From NCBI GenBank assembly GCA_038043025.1, contig JBBTCW010000041.1, positions 1 through 63,840 on the forward strand: 63,840 bases of DNA. Reading direction: 5' to 3'. Below the pieces are notes generated by a model. That model saw nothing but the letters and a program-made list of their open reading frames with translations, ran no database searches and was not told the origin of the DNA. The position numbers were made by a program, and so were the translations under genes. Every line of letters begins with the position of its first letter. Within the stretch, counting starts at the first letter, position 1. Below, piece by piece: positions 1-9,706 of this stretch. This stretch comes from O2-02-FULL-42-9 sp038043025. Lineage in GTDB: Bacteria; Pseudomonadota; Gammaproteobacteria; UBA12402.

Positions 1-93
1 CATTATACAGACAAGGCTTCATTTGTTTTAGCTTTTTCTATATCGGGATTTGGGAGCTATTGACATCACCGAAGAGCCCAGTAACATGCGCAA

Positions 94-1599
94 ATGCGTT
101 CATTGTTTTACAGAACATTATTTATCATAATGGCGACGATAACTTTAACCGCCTGCGTTGCAAGCGGCTCAGGCACTGGATTGGGCGATCCAAATCAGAA
201 GATAAATTATCAATTTTCACGCAATATCTTTAGCTTCCTGGGTAACAGCTTTGATCTGCCTAATGAAACACCCGAAAATCCAGCTGTGCTAAAACAAATC
301 AACTGGTTCGTCAGTCACCCAGCCTACCTAAAGCGCATGGCCGAACAATCCAGACCATATCTGTATTACATTTTACAACAAGTCAATCGCCGGGGATTGC
401 CGACAGAATTGGTACTATTGCCCATCATCGAGAGCGCTTACAATCCATTTGCTTATTCTTCTGTCGGCGCGGCTGGGTTATGGCAAATGATGCCAGGCAC
501 CGCATCGGGCTTTGGACTTAAAGTGGATTGGTGGTACGATGGCCGACGAGATATTATTGCCTCAACGAATTCCGCCTTAAATTATTTATCCTATTTAGGT
601 AATTATTTTAATGGCAACTGGATGCTCGCCATTGCTGCTTATGACACAGGGGAGGGGCGCGTCAACTCAGCCATTCAACGTAATTTGAAAGCCGGGCAAC
701 CAACTGATTATTTCCATTTACCTTTACCCGCCGACACAAAAACCTACGTGCCGAAACTATTGGCACTGGCTACCATCATCAAACATCCTGATGAATATCC
801 GATTGATTGGCCAAACATTCCAAACGCGCCTTATCTGTCTGTTGTTAACGTTGGCTCACAAATCGATTTATCGCGCGCAGCAAAGATGTCCGAACTTTCG
901 TTACAAACATTATCCAAACTCAATCCAGGATTTAATCGTTGGGCCACTGACCCGGATGGTCCCTATACCATCGTGTTGCCCATTGATAAAGCGGCGCGTT
1001 TTCAAGAAGCCTTAAATAATTTAGAACCCAATCAACGCGTCACCTGGATACGTTATACCGTCAAAAATGGCGACACGTTAAGCGTCATTGCTTACAAAAA
1101 CAAAACGGCTGTGGATCTCGTCAAAAAAGTTAATCGCATTAGAGATAATAATATTCACACCGGCCAAGTGTTATTAATTCCGTTATCCACGAGCAAACTG
1201 ACCAATATTGTTTTTCAATCCGAAAAACGCTATTTTAAAGCGTCGCACTCATTGCCTGAAATACACCTCACCACACATCTCATTCAATCCAGTGATACGC
1301 TATCAAAAATTGCAAAAAAATATCACGTTAAAGAATCAGAAATTCGATTTTGGAACGGACTCCGAGCCAAACAAGCACTCACCGTTGGAAAACAATTAAT
1401 TCTCTGGCCGCATCGGCACAAAACTGTCACGCGACATTCCCGCCGTGGTTCAAATCGAATTACCTATCGCGTTAAATCCGGCGACACGTTATCCAACATC
1501 GCTTATAGATATAAGGTTAAAGCATCGAGCATCAAACACTGGAATCAATTAAGTTCTGACGTGGTTAAAGCCAATCAAGTGCTGGTGATGTATCGGTAA
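94..1599 (+). CDS. mltD: Membrane-bound lytic murein transglycosylase D
   Basis: Lytic transglycosylase that cleaves the MurNAc-GlcNAc bond of peptidoglycan in the periplasm. Residues 1-21 form a lipoprotein signal ending in an LTAC lipobox, so it should be anchored in the outer membrane. The SLT/MltD catalytic domain covers about 85-230, with the catalytic Glu at 113 in PIIESAYNP and the motif GLWQMMPGT following. Three LysM peptidoglycan-binding repeats follow at about 338-382, 392-436 and 453-499; each carries a GDTLS or SDTLS core. At 501 aa it is slightly longer than E. coli MltD (452 aa), which has two LysM repeats. The ribosome site is weak, but the lipobox distance supports this start. 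The 3' end is repeated 1.4 kb downstream, beyond the ATPase gene. Confidence 0.93.
   Translation: MRSLFYRTLFIIMATITLTACVASGSGTGLGDPNQKINYQFSRNIFSFLGNSFDLPNETPENPAVLKQINWFVSHPAYLKRMAEQSRPYLYYILQQVNRRGLPTELVLLPIIESAYNPFAYSSVGAAGLWQMMPGTASGFGLKVDWWYDGRRDIIASTNSALNYLSYLGNYFNGNWMLAIAAYDTGEGRVNSAIQRNLKAGQPTDYFHLPLPADTKTYVPKLLALATIIKHPDEYPIDWPNIPNAPYLSVVNVGSQIDLSRAAKMSELSLQTLSKLNPGFNRWATDPDGPYTIVLPIDKAARFQEALNNLEPNQRVTWIRYTVKNGDTLSVIAYKNKTAVDLVKKVNRIRDNNIHTGQVLLIPLSTSKLTNIVFQSEKRYFKASHSLPEIHLTTHLIQSSDTLSKIAKKYHVKESEIRFWNGLRAKQALTVGKQLILWPHRHKTVTRHSRRGSNRITYRVKSGDTLSNIAYRYKVKASSIKHWNQLSSDVVKANQVLVMYR
1576..1592 (+). repeat. Direct repeat, left copy (mltD 3' end)
   Basis: CAAGTGCTGGTGATGTA lies inside the last codons of mltD and recurs exactly at 3017-3033, the other side of the ATPase gene. 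The right copy reads T-G-Q-V-L-V-M-stop in frame, which is a plausible LysM end. The ATPase gene and its immediate flanks are therefore bracketed by a 17-bp direct repeat of the mltD terminus. Confidence 0.8.
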
Positions 1600-1600
1600 G

Positions 1601-2947
1601 TCACAACTTCATTCGCCTCTCTTTCACCAAAGGATACCGTGCAGCCAAGTAAAGCGGATATTGATGCAGTTTATTTTTTTCATCAATCAATAAATTATTT
1701 GCACTGATGATTGTGCGATAGGCCGCATTGTATTTTTCAGCAAATTTATTTAAACTTTTATTTTTGGTCACCCACCCCGATTTCACTTCAATCGGCAATA
1801 TGTCACCGTTATGCTCAAGCATAAACTCCAACTCAGCACGACTTTCCTGCCAACTAAAGAGTCGTGATCTCCCTTGATAGGTGAGCTCTTGTGCCACAAA
1901 ATTTTCAGCAAAATATCCTTTGTATGTTCCAAAATCATAATCCAAAATGGTTTTTGGCGGCAACCCACTCATAGCACCCAGCATACCAATATCAAACATA
2001 TATAATTTAAAGACATTTTCTTTCGTATAAGCAGAGAATGGCAATTGTCCTGTATTGCATATTGGCACCTTAAGAACCAAACCGACGGCATGCAGCCAGT
2101 CAATAGGGCCTGCGAGCTGTGTATAACGCTCAACGCCCGGTACAACTTCGCGAAATTTAAATTTAAGCGCTGAACCATCTTGTGCTGACATCATCTGATG
2201 TGGAACAGCTTTCCAGACGCGATCAATATGCATCGCATTCACTTTGCCAGAATGTTTTGCCATATCCGCATTATACATTAACCCAAGCGCTTCTTGTTTT
2301 TCCCTCACTTTCGTCAGCGCCACATAATGATCAGTTTGATATTTAACAAAGATCGTTATAACTTCTGGCAACCCCCCGACCACAAAATAATATTTTAATT
2401 GCGTCCACAAATGATGATGAACAAGATCAGATATTTTTGTCTCTCGTGTAACAGATTGTAAATATTCAACGCTTCGATGATCGCCGACCGCTTCCAAAAA
2501 TTCTTCGAAGGACATCGGATGCATCTCAAGCATGTCAACTTTTCCGACCGGAAAAGAAACGGGACCCAAATATACACCGAGCAATGAACCCGCACTGCAT
2601 ATCGCTAATTCTGGCAAATCCTCACAAAAATATTTTAGACTCGTTAATGCTTTTGCGCAGGCTTGAATTTCATCAAAAATAACTAAATCCCGGTGAATAT
2701 CAATATCCGTATTTAAGTAAAATCCAAGTTCTCGAATCAATCGCTGAGGATCGAGATCTTGTTCAAATGCCGAGGCATAATGGGCATCTTTTTCGAAATT
2801 GACATAATGTACTTTCGAAAAATACATTTTTCCAAACGCTAACAGTGTAAAAGTCTTCCCAGACTGCCTAACGCCCTTTAATATCAAAGGTTTACGATCA
2901 GGTTTCTCTTTCCACTCAACTAATTGTTGCTCAATCACTCGCCTCAT
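1601..2947 (-). CDS. AAA ATPase with C-terminal DUF4143
   Basis: ATP-binding protein of the widespread AAA_14/DUF4143 family; cellular role unknown. The P-loop GVRQSGKT lies near residues 25-32, and a Walker B-like region LVIFDEIQ is near 92. A DUF4143-type region follows, ending in a nuclease-like fold with the pattern E-hydrophobic-EVKSGW near 385. The Met chosen (448 aa) starts MRRVIEQQL, the usual N-terminus of the family. A longer start reaching 3019 would run into the repeated mltD end and adds 24 unconserved residues. It converges with mltD, with the stop codons 1 bp apart. The family is patchily distributed and often looks acquired; here the 17-bp direct repeats on both sides support recent gain. 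Confidence 0.85.
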   Translation of the reverse strand: MRRVIEQQLVEWKEKPDRKPLILKGVRQSGKTFTLLAFGKMYFSKVHYVNFEKDAHYASAFEQDLDPQRLIRELGFYLNTDIDIHRDLVIFDEIQACAKALTSLKYFCEDLPELAICSAGSLLGVYLGPVSFPVGKVDMLEMHPMSFEEFLEAVGDHRSVEYLQSVTRETKISDLVHHHLWTQLKYYFVVGGLPEVITIFVKYQTDHYVALTKVREKQEALGLMYNADMAKHSGKVNAMHIDRVWKAVPHQMMSAQDGSALKFKFREVVPGVERYTQLAGPIDWLHAVGLVLKVPICNTGQLPFSAYTKENVFKLYMFDIGMLGAMSGLPPKTILDYDFGTYKGYFAENFVAQELTYQGRSRLFSWQESRAELEFMLEHNGDILPIEVKSGWVTKNKSLNKFAEKYNAAYRTIISANNLLIDEKNKLHQYPLYLAARYPLVKERRMKL

Positions 2948-3016
2948 CTTGCAATTATTGTATAAATTTACATTTTTTGCAAGTACAAACCGTAAAAATA
3001 TACAGTTTATACAGGC

Positions 3017-3033
3017 CAAGTGCTGGTGATGTA
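3017..3033 (+). repeat. Direct repeat, right copy
   Basis: Second exact copy of CAAGTGCTGGTGATGTA (see 1576-1592). It sits just upstream of the ATPase start region and is followed by A, completing TAA in the LysM reading frame. It looks like the original or duplicated end of mltD left behind when the ATPase gene entered. Confidence 0.75.
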
Positions 3034-3091
3034 ATTGTATTGCACCCAGACCTCGTCTAAACTCACACCATAATTAGGGAGAACTAAAACG

Positions 3092-3388
3092 ATGCGCAAC
3101 ATACTAATATATCTCATCGAAATATTATTCAATATTGGGCTTGTACTTAACGTCATCATTTTGATGCCACAAGCCTATAAGATCTACCGCTTTAAAGACG
3201 CAAAAAGCGTTTCTTTGATTAGCTTTGTGGGGATTAACTTTATTCAACTCATGACTGCCTTGCACGGCATCATACAAAAAGACTGGGCGCTTACTCTCGG
3301 TATGGCTGCGAGTCTGATCATTTCCACTATCGTCACCGTGGGTATTTTACTGTATGGGGACAAGGCATTCAAAGCCCGCGTTTTGTAA
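3092..3388 (+). CDS. SemiSWEET/PQ-loop family small transporter
   Basis: A 98-aa protein with three predicted membrane helices (about 8-28, 42-62 and 70-92). It carries the PQ-loop motif MPQAYKIYRFKDAKSVS between helices 1 and 2. This size and motif match bacterial SemiSWEETs, which dimerise to transport sugars; the substrate cannot be read from the sequence. A good ribosome site (GGGAG, 12 nt before ATG) supports the start. It stands alone between the ATPase and the histidine kinase, both with their own spacing, so an operon with the kinase 62 bp downstream is possible but not shown. Confidence 0.8.
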   Translation: MRNILIYLIEILFNIGLVLNVIILMPQAYKIYRFKDAKSVSLISFVGINFIQLMTALHGIIQKDWALTLGMAASLIISTIVTVGILLYGDKAFKARVL

Positions 3389-3450
3389 TAGACAACATGT
3401 AAGAATGTGGCATAATCCCCATGGGATTGATCAAATATTGAGGGAGCACT

Positions 3451-4734
3451 ATGAATCAAAGCATATCGCCTGATCAACTTAAACTGATGGCTGCCATGGT
3501 ATCGGAAATTATGGGCACGCCGGTTAGCCTTGACCATTCACCGGTGGATTTTTTGAGAATGGTGAAAGATTATTTAGGCATTTTGATTCTTGAATCTCCT
3601 GGACATCTTTACTGGAAAGATAAAGATGGCAAATACTTGGGCTGCAACGCAAATATGGCCAAGTCTATTGGTTTGAAATCTCCAAAAGAAATCGTCGGGC
3701 TAACAGATCTTGATTTGGCAAAAAAATTGGATTGGCCGATAGAAATGGGAGAGCGGTTTCAACGACAAGACCAAGAAATAATAAATCATGGTAAAGCGCA
3801 ACTAGATGTGGAGGATGAAAATGTCAAAAACATTACGGGGAAAAAACAAACTTTATTAGCCAGTAAAATCCCGTTAAAAAATAACAAAGGCGACATCATC
3901 GGCGTCATGGGAATCTCAATCGATATTACCGAGCGCAAACAAATGGAAAAACAAATCCGTGAGCATGCGGTTGAAACCGCGCGACTCGAAGAAAATGTCC
4001 GTACCATGCGCATCTTTGCCGGCGGCATTGCGCATGAGTTGCGAACACCACTCGCCTCGATGGTCAATGCGGCTTCTGGCATTGTTAAATTCATGCCGCG
4101 CTTGGTCGAGAGTTATAATATGGCAAAAGAAGCGAATCTCGATGTGCCGCTCATCCGCAAGGAACATTTAGAAATTCTTAAAGACACCGCCGAACATATT
4201 GTGCAGGGCGGCGAATATTCGCAAACCGTCATCACCGCGATGCTGGTTACCGCACAAACTGCTGCAATCGATACTGCAAAATTTAAAAACTTATTCATGA
4301 TCGCCACCATTCAGACTGCACTCACCACATTTTATTATCCCAATCCCGATGACAAAGCGCTCGTGCATTTTATCGCTGAAAACGATTTTCAATTCTGGGG
4401 TGATGAGACTTATATGATGGATGTCATTTATAATCTCGTTAAAAATGCCCTCTTTTTTATTCATCAAGCACAAAAAGGTGAAATCACGATTTGGATTGAA
4501 AATCAAAAAGATAAAAACATCGTCTATGTCAAAGACACCAGCGTCGGCATTCCGAAAGAAAATCTCCCCCGTCTTTTTGAAGGATATTTTACAACGCGTG
4601 AAGCGGGTACCGGTGTTGGATTGCCGCTCGTTCGACGCCTCATGCAATCGTTTAACGGCGATATTACCTGCGAGTCCGTGGAAGGAGAATATACGATGTT
4701 TATGCTGACTTTTCCGATTGTCGCAACCGAATAG
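3451..4734 (+). CDS. Orphan PAS-domain sensor histidine kinase
   Basis: Sensor kinase of 427 aa with no membrane segment. A PAS domain spans about 30-170 (HLYWKDKDGKYLGCNANM ... DITERK). The dimerisation/phosphoacceptor H-box is GGIAHELRTPLASM with His195. The HATPase has an N-box (DVIYNLVKNAL), a G1 box reading DTSVGIP, where most kinases have DTGxGI, and a G2 box GTGVGLPLV. The H-box wording recalls CqsS/LqsS-type quorum kinases, but there is no adjacent response regulator or autoinducer synthase, so the partner is unknown. A strong ribosome site (GAGGGAGC) precedes ATG. Its 3' end overlaps the NRPS 3' end by 35 bp on the opposite strand. Confidence 0.88.
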   Translation: MNQSISPDQLKLMAAMVSEIMGTPVSLDHSPVDFLRMVKDYLGILILESPGHLYWKDKDGKYLGCNANMAKSIGLKSPKEIVGLTDLDLAKKLDWPIEMGERFQRQDQEIINHGKAQLDVEDENVKNITGKKQTLLASKIPLKNNKGDIIGVMGISIDITERKQMEKQIREHAVETARLEENVRTMRIFAGGIAHELRTPLASMVNAASGIVKFMPRLVESYNMAKEANLDVPLIRKEHLEILKDTAEHIVQGGEYSQTVITAMLVTAQTAAIDTAKFKNLFMIATIQTALTTFYYPNPDDKALVHFIAENDFQFWGDETYMMDVIYNLVKNALFFIHQAQKGEITIWIENQKDKNIVYVKDTSVGIPKENLPRLFEGYFTTREAGTGVGLPLVRRLMQSFNGDITCESVEGEYTMFMLTFPIVATE

Positions 4735-7700
4735 CGCATAGGTTGAACTGAGCGAAGCTCAACCTACCGCACTGATCAATATGGGATGATATTGATGAGA
4801 GTGTCGATAATCTAAAAAAATCCTTCAGCGATACGGACACCTGCCAAGTCGATTGAATCAACGAAATAACTTGTAAAGCAGACAGTGAATGTCCGCCTAG
4901 CTCAAAAAAATCGCTCTGTTGTCCGATTTGTTTTACGCCTAATACTTTTGACCAATGTTCTGCTAATTGTTTCTCAGTGTTGGTTCGAGGCAATGCTTGT
5001 TCTGGCCGATCGATATCCGCCGGTAAAGGCAACGCTTTTTTGTTGAGCTTTCCGTTCGATAATAATGGCAGATCATCCAAAACAACAAAATAACTGGGCA
5101 TCATATAATCCGGTAATTGCTCTTTTAAAAAGCGTCGAAGCAGAGCAAAATCAAATGAGGTTTTTGTTTCTAACACTAAATAGGCGATCAAGCTGAGACC
5201 ATTTTCTCCGACATCGCGCACCAAAACAACCGCCTGCCTGATCGTAGAAAAACCTAACAATGCCGATTCCACTTCACCGCACTCAACCCGATACCCACGA
5301 ATTTTAACCTGATCATCGATGCGCCCGATAAATTCTAAATTACCATCGGGTAACCAGCGTACTAAATCTCCTGTTTTATATAATCGCCCTTCGCCAAACG
5401 GATTGGGAATAAATTTTTCTGCCGTTAAATCCGAACGATTCAAATAGCCGCGCGCCAAGCTGATGCCACCGATATAGAGTTCGCCTATAATAGCAGACGG
5501 CAATAATCGGCAGTTTGAGCCAAGCACATAGAGCGCCATATTAGCAACGGGCTTGCCAATACTGGTTTTTTCATTAACCCTATTTGTCGGATAAAAAAAT
5601 GAGGTGGTATTAATAGTTGCTTCAGTCGGCCCATATAAATTATATAGCCGACAAGTTTTAAAAGATCGATGAAATAAATCAACGAGGTTAGCTGTCAATA
5701 CCTCACCGCCTGAAAAAATTCTTTGCAATGAAACAAATGCAGAAACCTCAACATCAGTTAATAACTTTAATAATAATGATGGAACAAGTTGCAGTGTGGT
5801 AATTTTATGCTTTTTGATCAATTTAATAAGGCGATCGTTAGACTCAAAAATATTCTGCGCAGCAATCACTAACTTAAATCCAAACACAATAGGAAGAAAC
5901 AATTCCCAAATAGAGGCGTCAAAAATATACGAGGTTTTTTGCAATAAAACGTCCCGTGTATGAAAATTAAATTCATCAAATAGCCAGCATAATTGATTGC
6001 ACAATGATTGATGCTCAATCATCACCCCCTTCGGCTCTCCCGTCGACCCCGATGTATAAATCACATACACTAAATGATGTGGCTCTGTGATGTGAATAGG
6101 ATTTTGTATTGATTCTTTATCGAATAAATTCCAGCAGGATAAATCGATCCGTTCAACGGGGAACGTCAGTGTTACATCTTTCGTCAGCATACACACACAA
6201 TTTTTTGCCATAAAATCAATCCGTTTTTGCGGATGATCGGGGTCCATCGGCAAATAAGCACCGCCTGCTTTCAAAATTCCTAAAATCCCAATGATCATCT
6301 CAAACGAACGATGCAAACAAATTCCTACGAGCCTATCCGGTTCGACTCCTCGTCTTCGCAAATAATGCGCTAATTGATTCGCTTTTTCATTCAGCTCTCG
6401 ATAGGTCAGCTGTTTATCCTCAAATATCACCGCAACATGATTCGGCGTCTTCTCAACTTGCTCCTCAAATAATTGGTGAATCGTTTTATCCTTTGGATAT
6501 GGCGCTGCGGTATCATTAAATTCAACCAACAGTTGGTGCTTTTCTTTTTCTGTCAAAAGATTTAACCGATCAATCGACTCGGTCGGGTTTTTTAAAATAG
6601 AATCAATCAATTGTCGATAATGTCCCATCATGCGCTGAATAAAATCATCGTCAAACAAATCGGTGCGATATTCCACACGACCGATGATACCCTCTTTCCG
6701 CTCGTCTAATTCAAACGTCAAATCGTATTTCGTCGTACCCGTATGCACTTCTAGCTGACTTAACGGCCAATTGACTTCTTCGACTTTCGGCTCCAACACA
6801 AATGAAACGCTAAACGGCAGTTTCGTGCGCTTGATCGTCTTTAAAACTTCTGTAAATGGTACAGCTTGATGCACATAACAACGCTTTAACTGCGCCCAGG
6901 TGTGCTGCAATAACGCTTGAAAGTTCGGATGATTGGATAAATCTGATCGAATCATGAGGGTATTGAGAAAATTTCCAAAAATTGGCGCGTCCCGGCAAGA
7001 CACCACCGTTCCAACCGCAAAATCCGTTTGATTGCTGTAGCGATATAAAAGAACTTGAAATACAGTAAATAAAAATGCAAATAAGGTGACGCCTTCCTGC
7101 TTGCTGTACGCTTTAACTCTCTCCGTCATCTCGTTAGGTAATTTTAAACACTGTCGCTTGCCTATAAAATTCATCTCGGTTTGTGATTTCGGTGAAATAT
7201 GTAGTGCGGGCACCTCTCTCAATTGTTCTTGCCAAAATTGTAAATCAGTTTCTTTGATGGTTTGATGTTTTAACCAAACCGCATAATCGACATAACGATA
7301 CGGTAATTCTGATATCGGTTGCTGGTGATACAGATCAAATAAATCTTTAACCAATAAATTCATCGTCTCGCCGTCCATGACGAGATGATGAAAGGTCATA
7401 AACAATCGATAATGTTTTTCGGCGATTTTAACCAGCAAAAAGCGATAGAATGGATCACTTTCTAAATCAAATGGCTTTTTCGCCTCCTTTGTCGCTAGTT
7501 CAATCGCTTTGCGCAATCTCTCATCCGGCGGCAATCCATCGAGATCAATAAAGGACAAAGAAAACGGCCTATCCTCTTGTATCATTTGCTGGTTGTTCTT
7601 GATGCATATCCTAAAAATCGCATGGCGCTCGATGAGTAACTGAAGCGCACCTTCCAAACACACAGCAGAAATTGCTTCATTAAACCGGATATTCGCGGTT

Positions 7701-9550
7701 TCATTAAACAAGGGGACATCGCCGGCCACTTGCTGATGCAACCCAATCTGCTCTTGATAGGGCGACAAGGGGAAAACGCTTTGTGTGGAAATCGGAATAG
7801 CCTGTTTTTTATATTGCGGTGCGCTTTGAATATATTTCCATAACTGTTGGAATGTCTCATGCTCAAAAATATCCGCAGGCGATAAATCTACTCCCCATGT
7901 CGCTCGAATTCGAGTCTGCAACACTGGCACCAATAACGAATGGCCGCCTAAAGAAAAAAACGATATATGGGGTGTCACTTCTGTTTCTGCAATGTCTAAT
8001 AATTCACACCAAATATGTTTTAAGGGATTTTTTGATGTCACAGCGGCAGGGGATTTCAATAGCGCTAACAGCTTTTGCCGATCGATCTTGTGATTGATGG
8101 TCACTGGCAGCGTTTTTAGCGTTATCCAGCGCGAAGGAATCATGTAATCCGGTAATTGTTGTTTTAATTGTGTGCGTATGACTTCGATAGAAACCGTTTT
8201 GGGTGCAACATAGGCAATGAGTCGATGTTGATGATACAAAACAGCGGCCTGCTTGATGCCTGTTATGGATTGAATGGCATGCTCCACTTCTTCCAGCTCC
8301 ACTCTAAACCCGCGCACCTTGACTTGATTATCTTTGCGACCCACAAAATCCAGTTCACCCTTTGGCAATAACCGCACTAAATCGCCGGTTTTATACACGC
8401 GACCTAAACCAAATGGATTGGAGATAAATTTTTCTGCGGTTAATTCGGGACGATTCAAATAACCGCGTGCGACACCGGCACCGCCAATATATAACTCGCC
8501 GATTTTGCCTTCGGCAACTAATTCTCCAGATTCACTCACCACATAAGTGGTTACATTTTTTATGGGATAGCCTATCGTCGGTTTACCGATATATGCTTGG
8601 CATTCTTTCATGGTCGCACAAATAGCTATTTCTGTCGGACCATAACCATTTAAAAAACGACGACCGGGAGCCCATTGGTTCACTAATGCTTCTGAGCAAG
8701 GTTCGCCGGCGGAAATAATAACGCTCAAATCTGGTAAATCTTGCTTGGGTAACATCGATAAAAATGAAGGAAACGCGGTTATATGTGTAATATGGTATTT
8801 TTGTAAAACATCGGCATTAGCTAATTGCACATTTTGATGCACGAGTACAATAGTGCCTCCTGTACTCAACGTACTGAAAAGCTCAGAAATAAAAGCATCA
8901 AATCCAAAAGAAGCAAAGAGCAAAACGCGGCTGTCTTTTTTTAAAGAAAAAAGAAGCGCTTGGTTCATAATCGTATTTACAATTGCGCGATGCTCAATCA
9001 TCACCCCTTTTGGCTGTCCCGTCGATCCCGATGTATAAATCACGTATGCCAAATGATGGGGTTCAGCAATCGGTATTGGATTTTCAGCAGATTCAAATGC
9101 AAAAAAATTGCTATCATCCAAAAAAATCGTTCTACCCGAAAAATCACATAAATCTCGTGTGGTTAAAAGTATGCGGCATTGACTATCCTGTAACATATAA
9201 TCCATGCGCTTTTTGGGATACACGGGGTCAATGGGCATATATGCCCCGCCCGCTTTCAACACAGCTAAAATTGCGATGATCATCTCACACGAACGGTGCA
9301 AACAAATTCCCATTAATTGATCGGGCACAACTTCTTGTTTTCGCAGATAATGTGCTAGTTGGTTCGCTTTTGAATTGAGTTCTCGATAAGTCATATGTTG
9401 CTCTTCAAAAATAAGCGCAACATGATCCGGTGTTTTTTTTACTTGTTCTTCAAATAACGCATGCAACGTCAACGCCGATGCAGTTTTTGCCTCCTGGCTA
9501 CCCACATCAGCTGGCGAAACATGGTTATGACAAAATGGTTCCATGCTCAT
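4700..9550 (-). CDS. Dimodular nonribosomal peptide synthetase (A-T-C-A-T)
   Basis: Cytoplasmic peptide synthetase of 1616 aa. Order: adenylation 1 (about 25-510), carrier 1 (LGGHSLL, Ser538), condensation (about 590-1010, intact HHLVMDG at 721-727), adenylation 2 (about 1030-1520), carrier 2 (LGGHSLS, Ser1555). Both A domains carry TSGSTG and GYGPTE or LYGPTE. Aligning them by hand to GrsA gives specificity codes of roughly DASSIAGICK and DAWSFGLINK, which I cannot assign to amino acids. There is no thioesterase, reductase or epimerase, so release needs a partner or is spontaneous. A dedicated PPTase lies 156 bp upstream in the same direction. The last ~23 residues (from CGRLSFAQF) come from a palindromic repeat and the kinase antisense strand, not from a carrier domain. 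Confidence 0.93.
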   Translation of the reverse strand: MSMEPFCHNHVSPADVGSQEAKTASALTLHALFEEQVKKTPDHVALIFEEQHMTYRELNSKANQLAHYLRKQEVVPDQLMGICLHRSCEMIIAILAVLKAGGAYMPIDPVYPKKRMDYMLQDSQCRILLTTRDLCDFSGRTIFLDDSNFFAFESAENPIPIAEPHHLAYVIYTSGSTGQPKGVMIEHRAIVNTIMNQALLFSLKKDSRVLLFASFGFDAFISELFSTLSTGGTIVLVHQNVQLANADVLQKYHITHITAFPSFLSMLPKQDLPDLSVIISAGEPCSEALVNQWAPGRRFLNGYGPTEIAICATMKECQAYIGKPTIGYPIKNVTTYVVSESGELVAEGKIGELYIGGAGVARGYLNRPELTAEKFISNPFGLGRVYKTGDLVRLLPKGELDFVGRKDNQVKVRGFRVELEEVEHAIQSITGIKQAAVLYHQHRLIAYVAPKTVSIEVIRTQLKQQLPDYMIPSRWITLKTLPVTINHKIDRQKLLALLKSPAAVTSKNPLKHIWCELLDIAETEVTPHISFFSLGGHSLLVPVLQTRIRATWGVDLSPADIFEHETFQQLWKYIQSAPQYKKQAIPISTQSVFPLSPYQEQIGLHQQVAGDVPLFNETANIRFNEAISAVCLEGALQLLIERHAIFRICIKNNQQMIQEDRPFSLSFIDLDGLPPDERLRKAIELATKEAKKPFDLESDPFYRFLLVKIAEKHYRLFMTFHHLVMDGETMNLLVKDLFDLYHQQPISELPYRYVDYAVWLKHQTIKETDLQFWQEQLREVPALHISPKSQTEMNFIGKRQCLKLPNEMTERVKAYSKQEGVTLFAFLFTVFQVLLYRYSNQTDFAVGTVVSCRDAPIFGNFLNTLMIRSDLSNHPNFQALLQHTWAQLKRCYVHQAVPFTEVLKTIKRTKLPFSVSFVLEPKVEEVNWPLSQLEVHTGTTKYDLTFELDERKEGIIGRVEYRTDLFDDDFIQRMMGHYRQLIDSILKNPTESIDRLNLLTEKEKHQLLVEFNDTAAPYPKDKTIHQLFEEQVEKTPNHVAVIFEDKQLTYRELNEKANQLAHYLRRRGVEPDRLVGICLHRSFEMIIGILGILKAGGAYLPMDPDHPQKRIDFMAKNCVCMLTKDVTLTFPVERIDLSCWNLFDKESIQNPIHITEPHHLVYVIYTSGSTGEPKGVMIEHQSLCNQLCWLFDEFNFHTRDVLLQKTSYIFDASIWELFLPIVFGFKLVIAAQNIFESNDRLIKLIKKHKITTLQLVPSLLLKLLTDVEVSAFVSLQRIFSGGEVLTANLVDLFHRSFKTCRLYNLYGPTEATINTTSFFYPTNRVNEKTSIGKPVANMALYVLGSNCRLLPSAIIGELYIGGISLARGYLNRSDLTAEKFIPNPFGEGRLYKTGDLVRWLPDGNLEFIGRIDDQVKIRGYRVECGEVESALLGFSTIRQAVVLVRDVGENGLSLIAYLVLETKTSFDFALLRRFLKEQLPDYMMPSYFVVLDDLPLLSNGKLNKKALPLPADIDRPEQALPRTNTEKQLAEHWSKVLGVKQIGQQSDFFELGGHSLSALQVISLIQSTWQVSVSLKDFFRLSTLSSISSHIDQCGRLSFAQFNLCAIRLRQSEKSA
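4737..4770. repeat. Palindromic repeat (TAGGTTG family), read through by the NRPS
   Basis: Hairpin with arms TAGGTTGA and TCAACCTA-type around a GAGCGAAGCTC core, between the convergent kinase and NRPS genes. A related hairpin (GTTGGGCTT...AGCCCAACC) lies at 16373-16409. It may act as a bidirectional terminator, but the NRPS reading frame passes through it. Confidence 0.65.
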
Positions 9551-9556
9551 TTTTCA

Positions 9557-9706
9557 TACCAAAGAATTTCATTGCTTAATTTAACGCATATCACACAGAA
9601 TATCATCTTGAATTTTACATCAAAATGATTTAACGCATAAAAAATATCTTTTTTTGTTTGCTTTCGACGAGCGTAGTGAGGAGAAATCTCCACAATCAGG
9701 CTCATT
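9557..9706 (-). other. PPTase-NRPS spacer with partial PPTase gene duplicate and repeat debris
   Basis: The 156-bp spacer contains 9618-9653, which matches the PPTase coding segment 9910-9944 at most positions (shared TCAAAATGAT and AACGCATAAAAAATA). The same peptide, FYAL[DN]HFDV, can be read from both. The downstream stretch at 9664-9693 (GAGGAGAAATCTC) matches a repeat also present near 63700. The spacer therefore looks like a duplicated, decayed end of the PPTase gene plus a repeat. No convincing gene is present. Confidence 0.6.

Noticed and set aside
1..93. Possible upstream gene end or promoter before mltD
   Set aside because: Too little sequence; no clear stop-ending frame or promoter can be defended.
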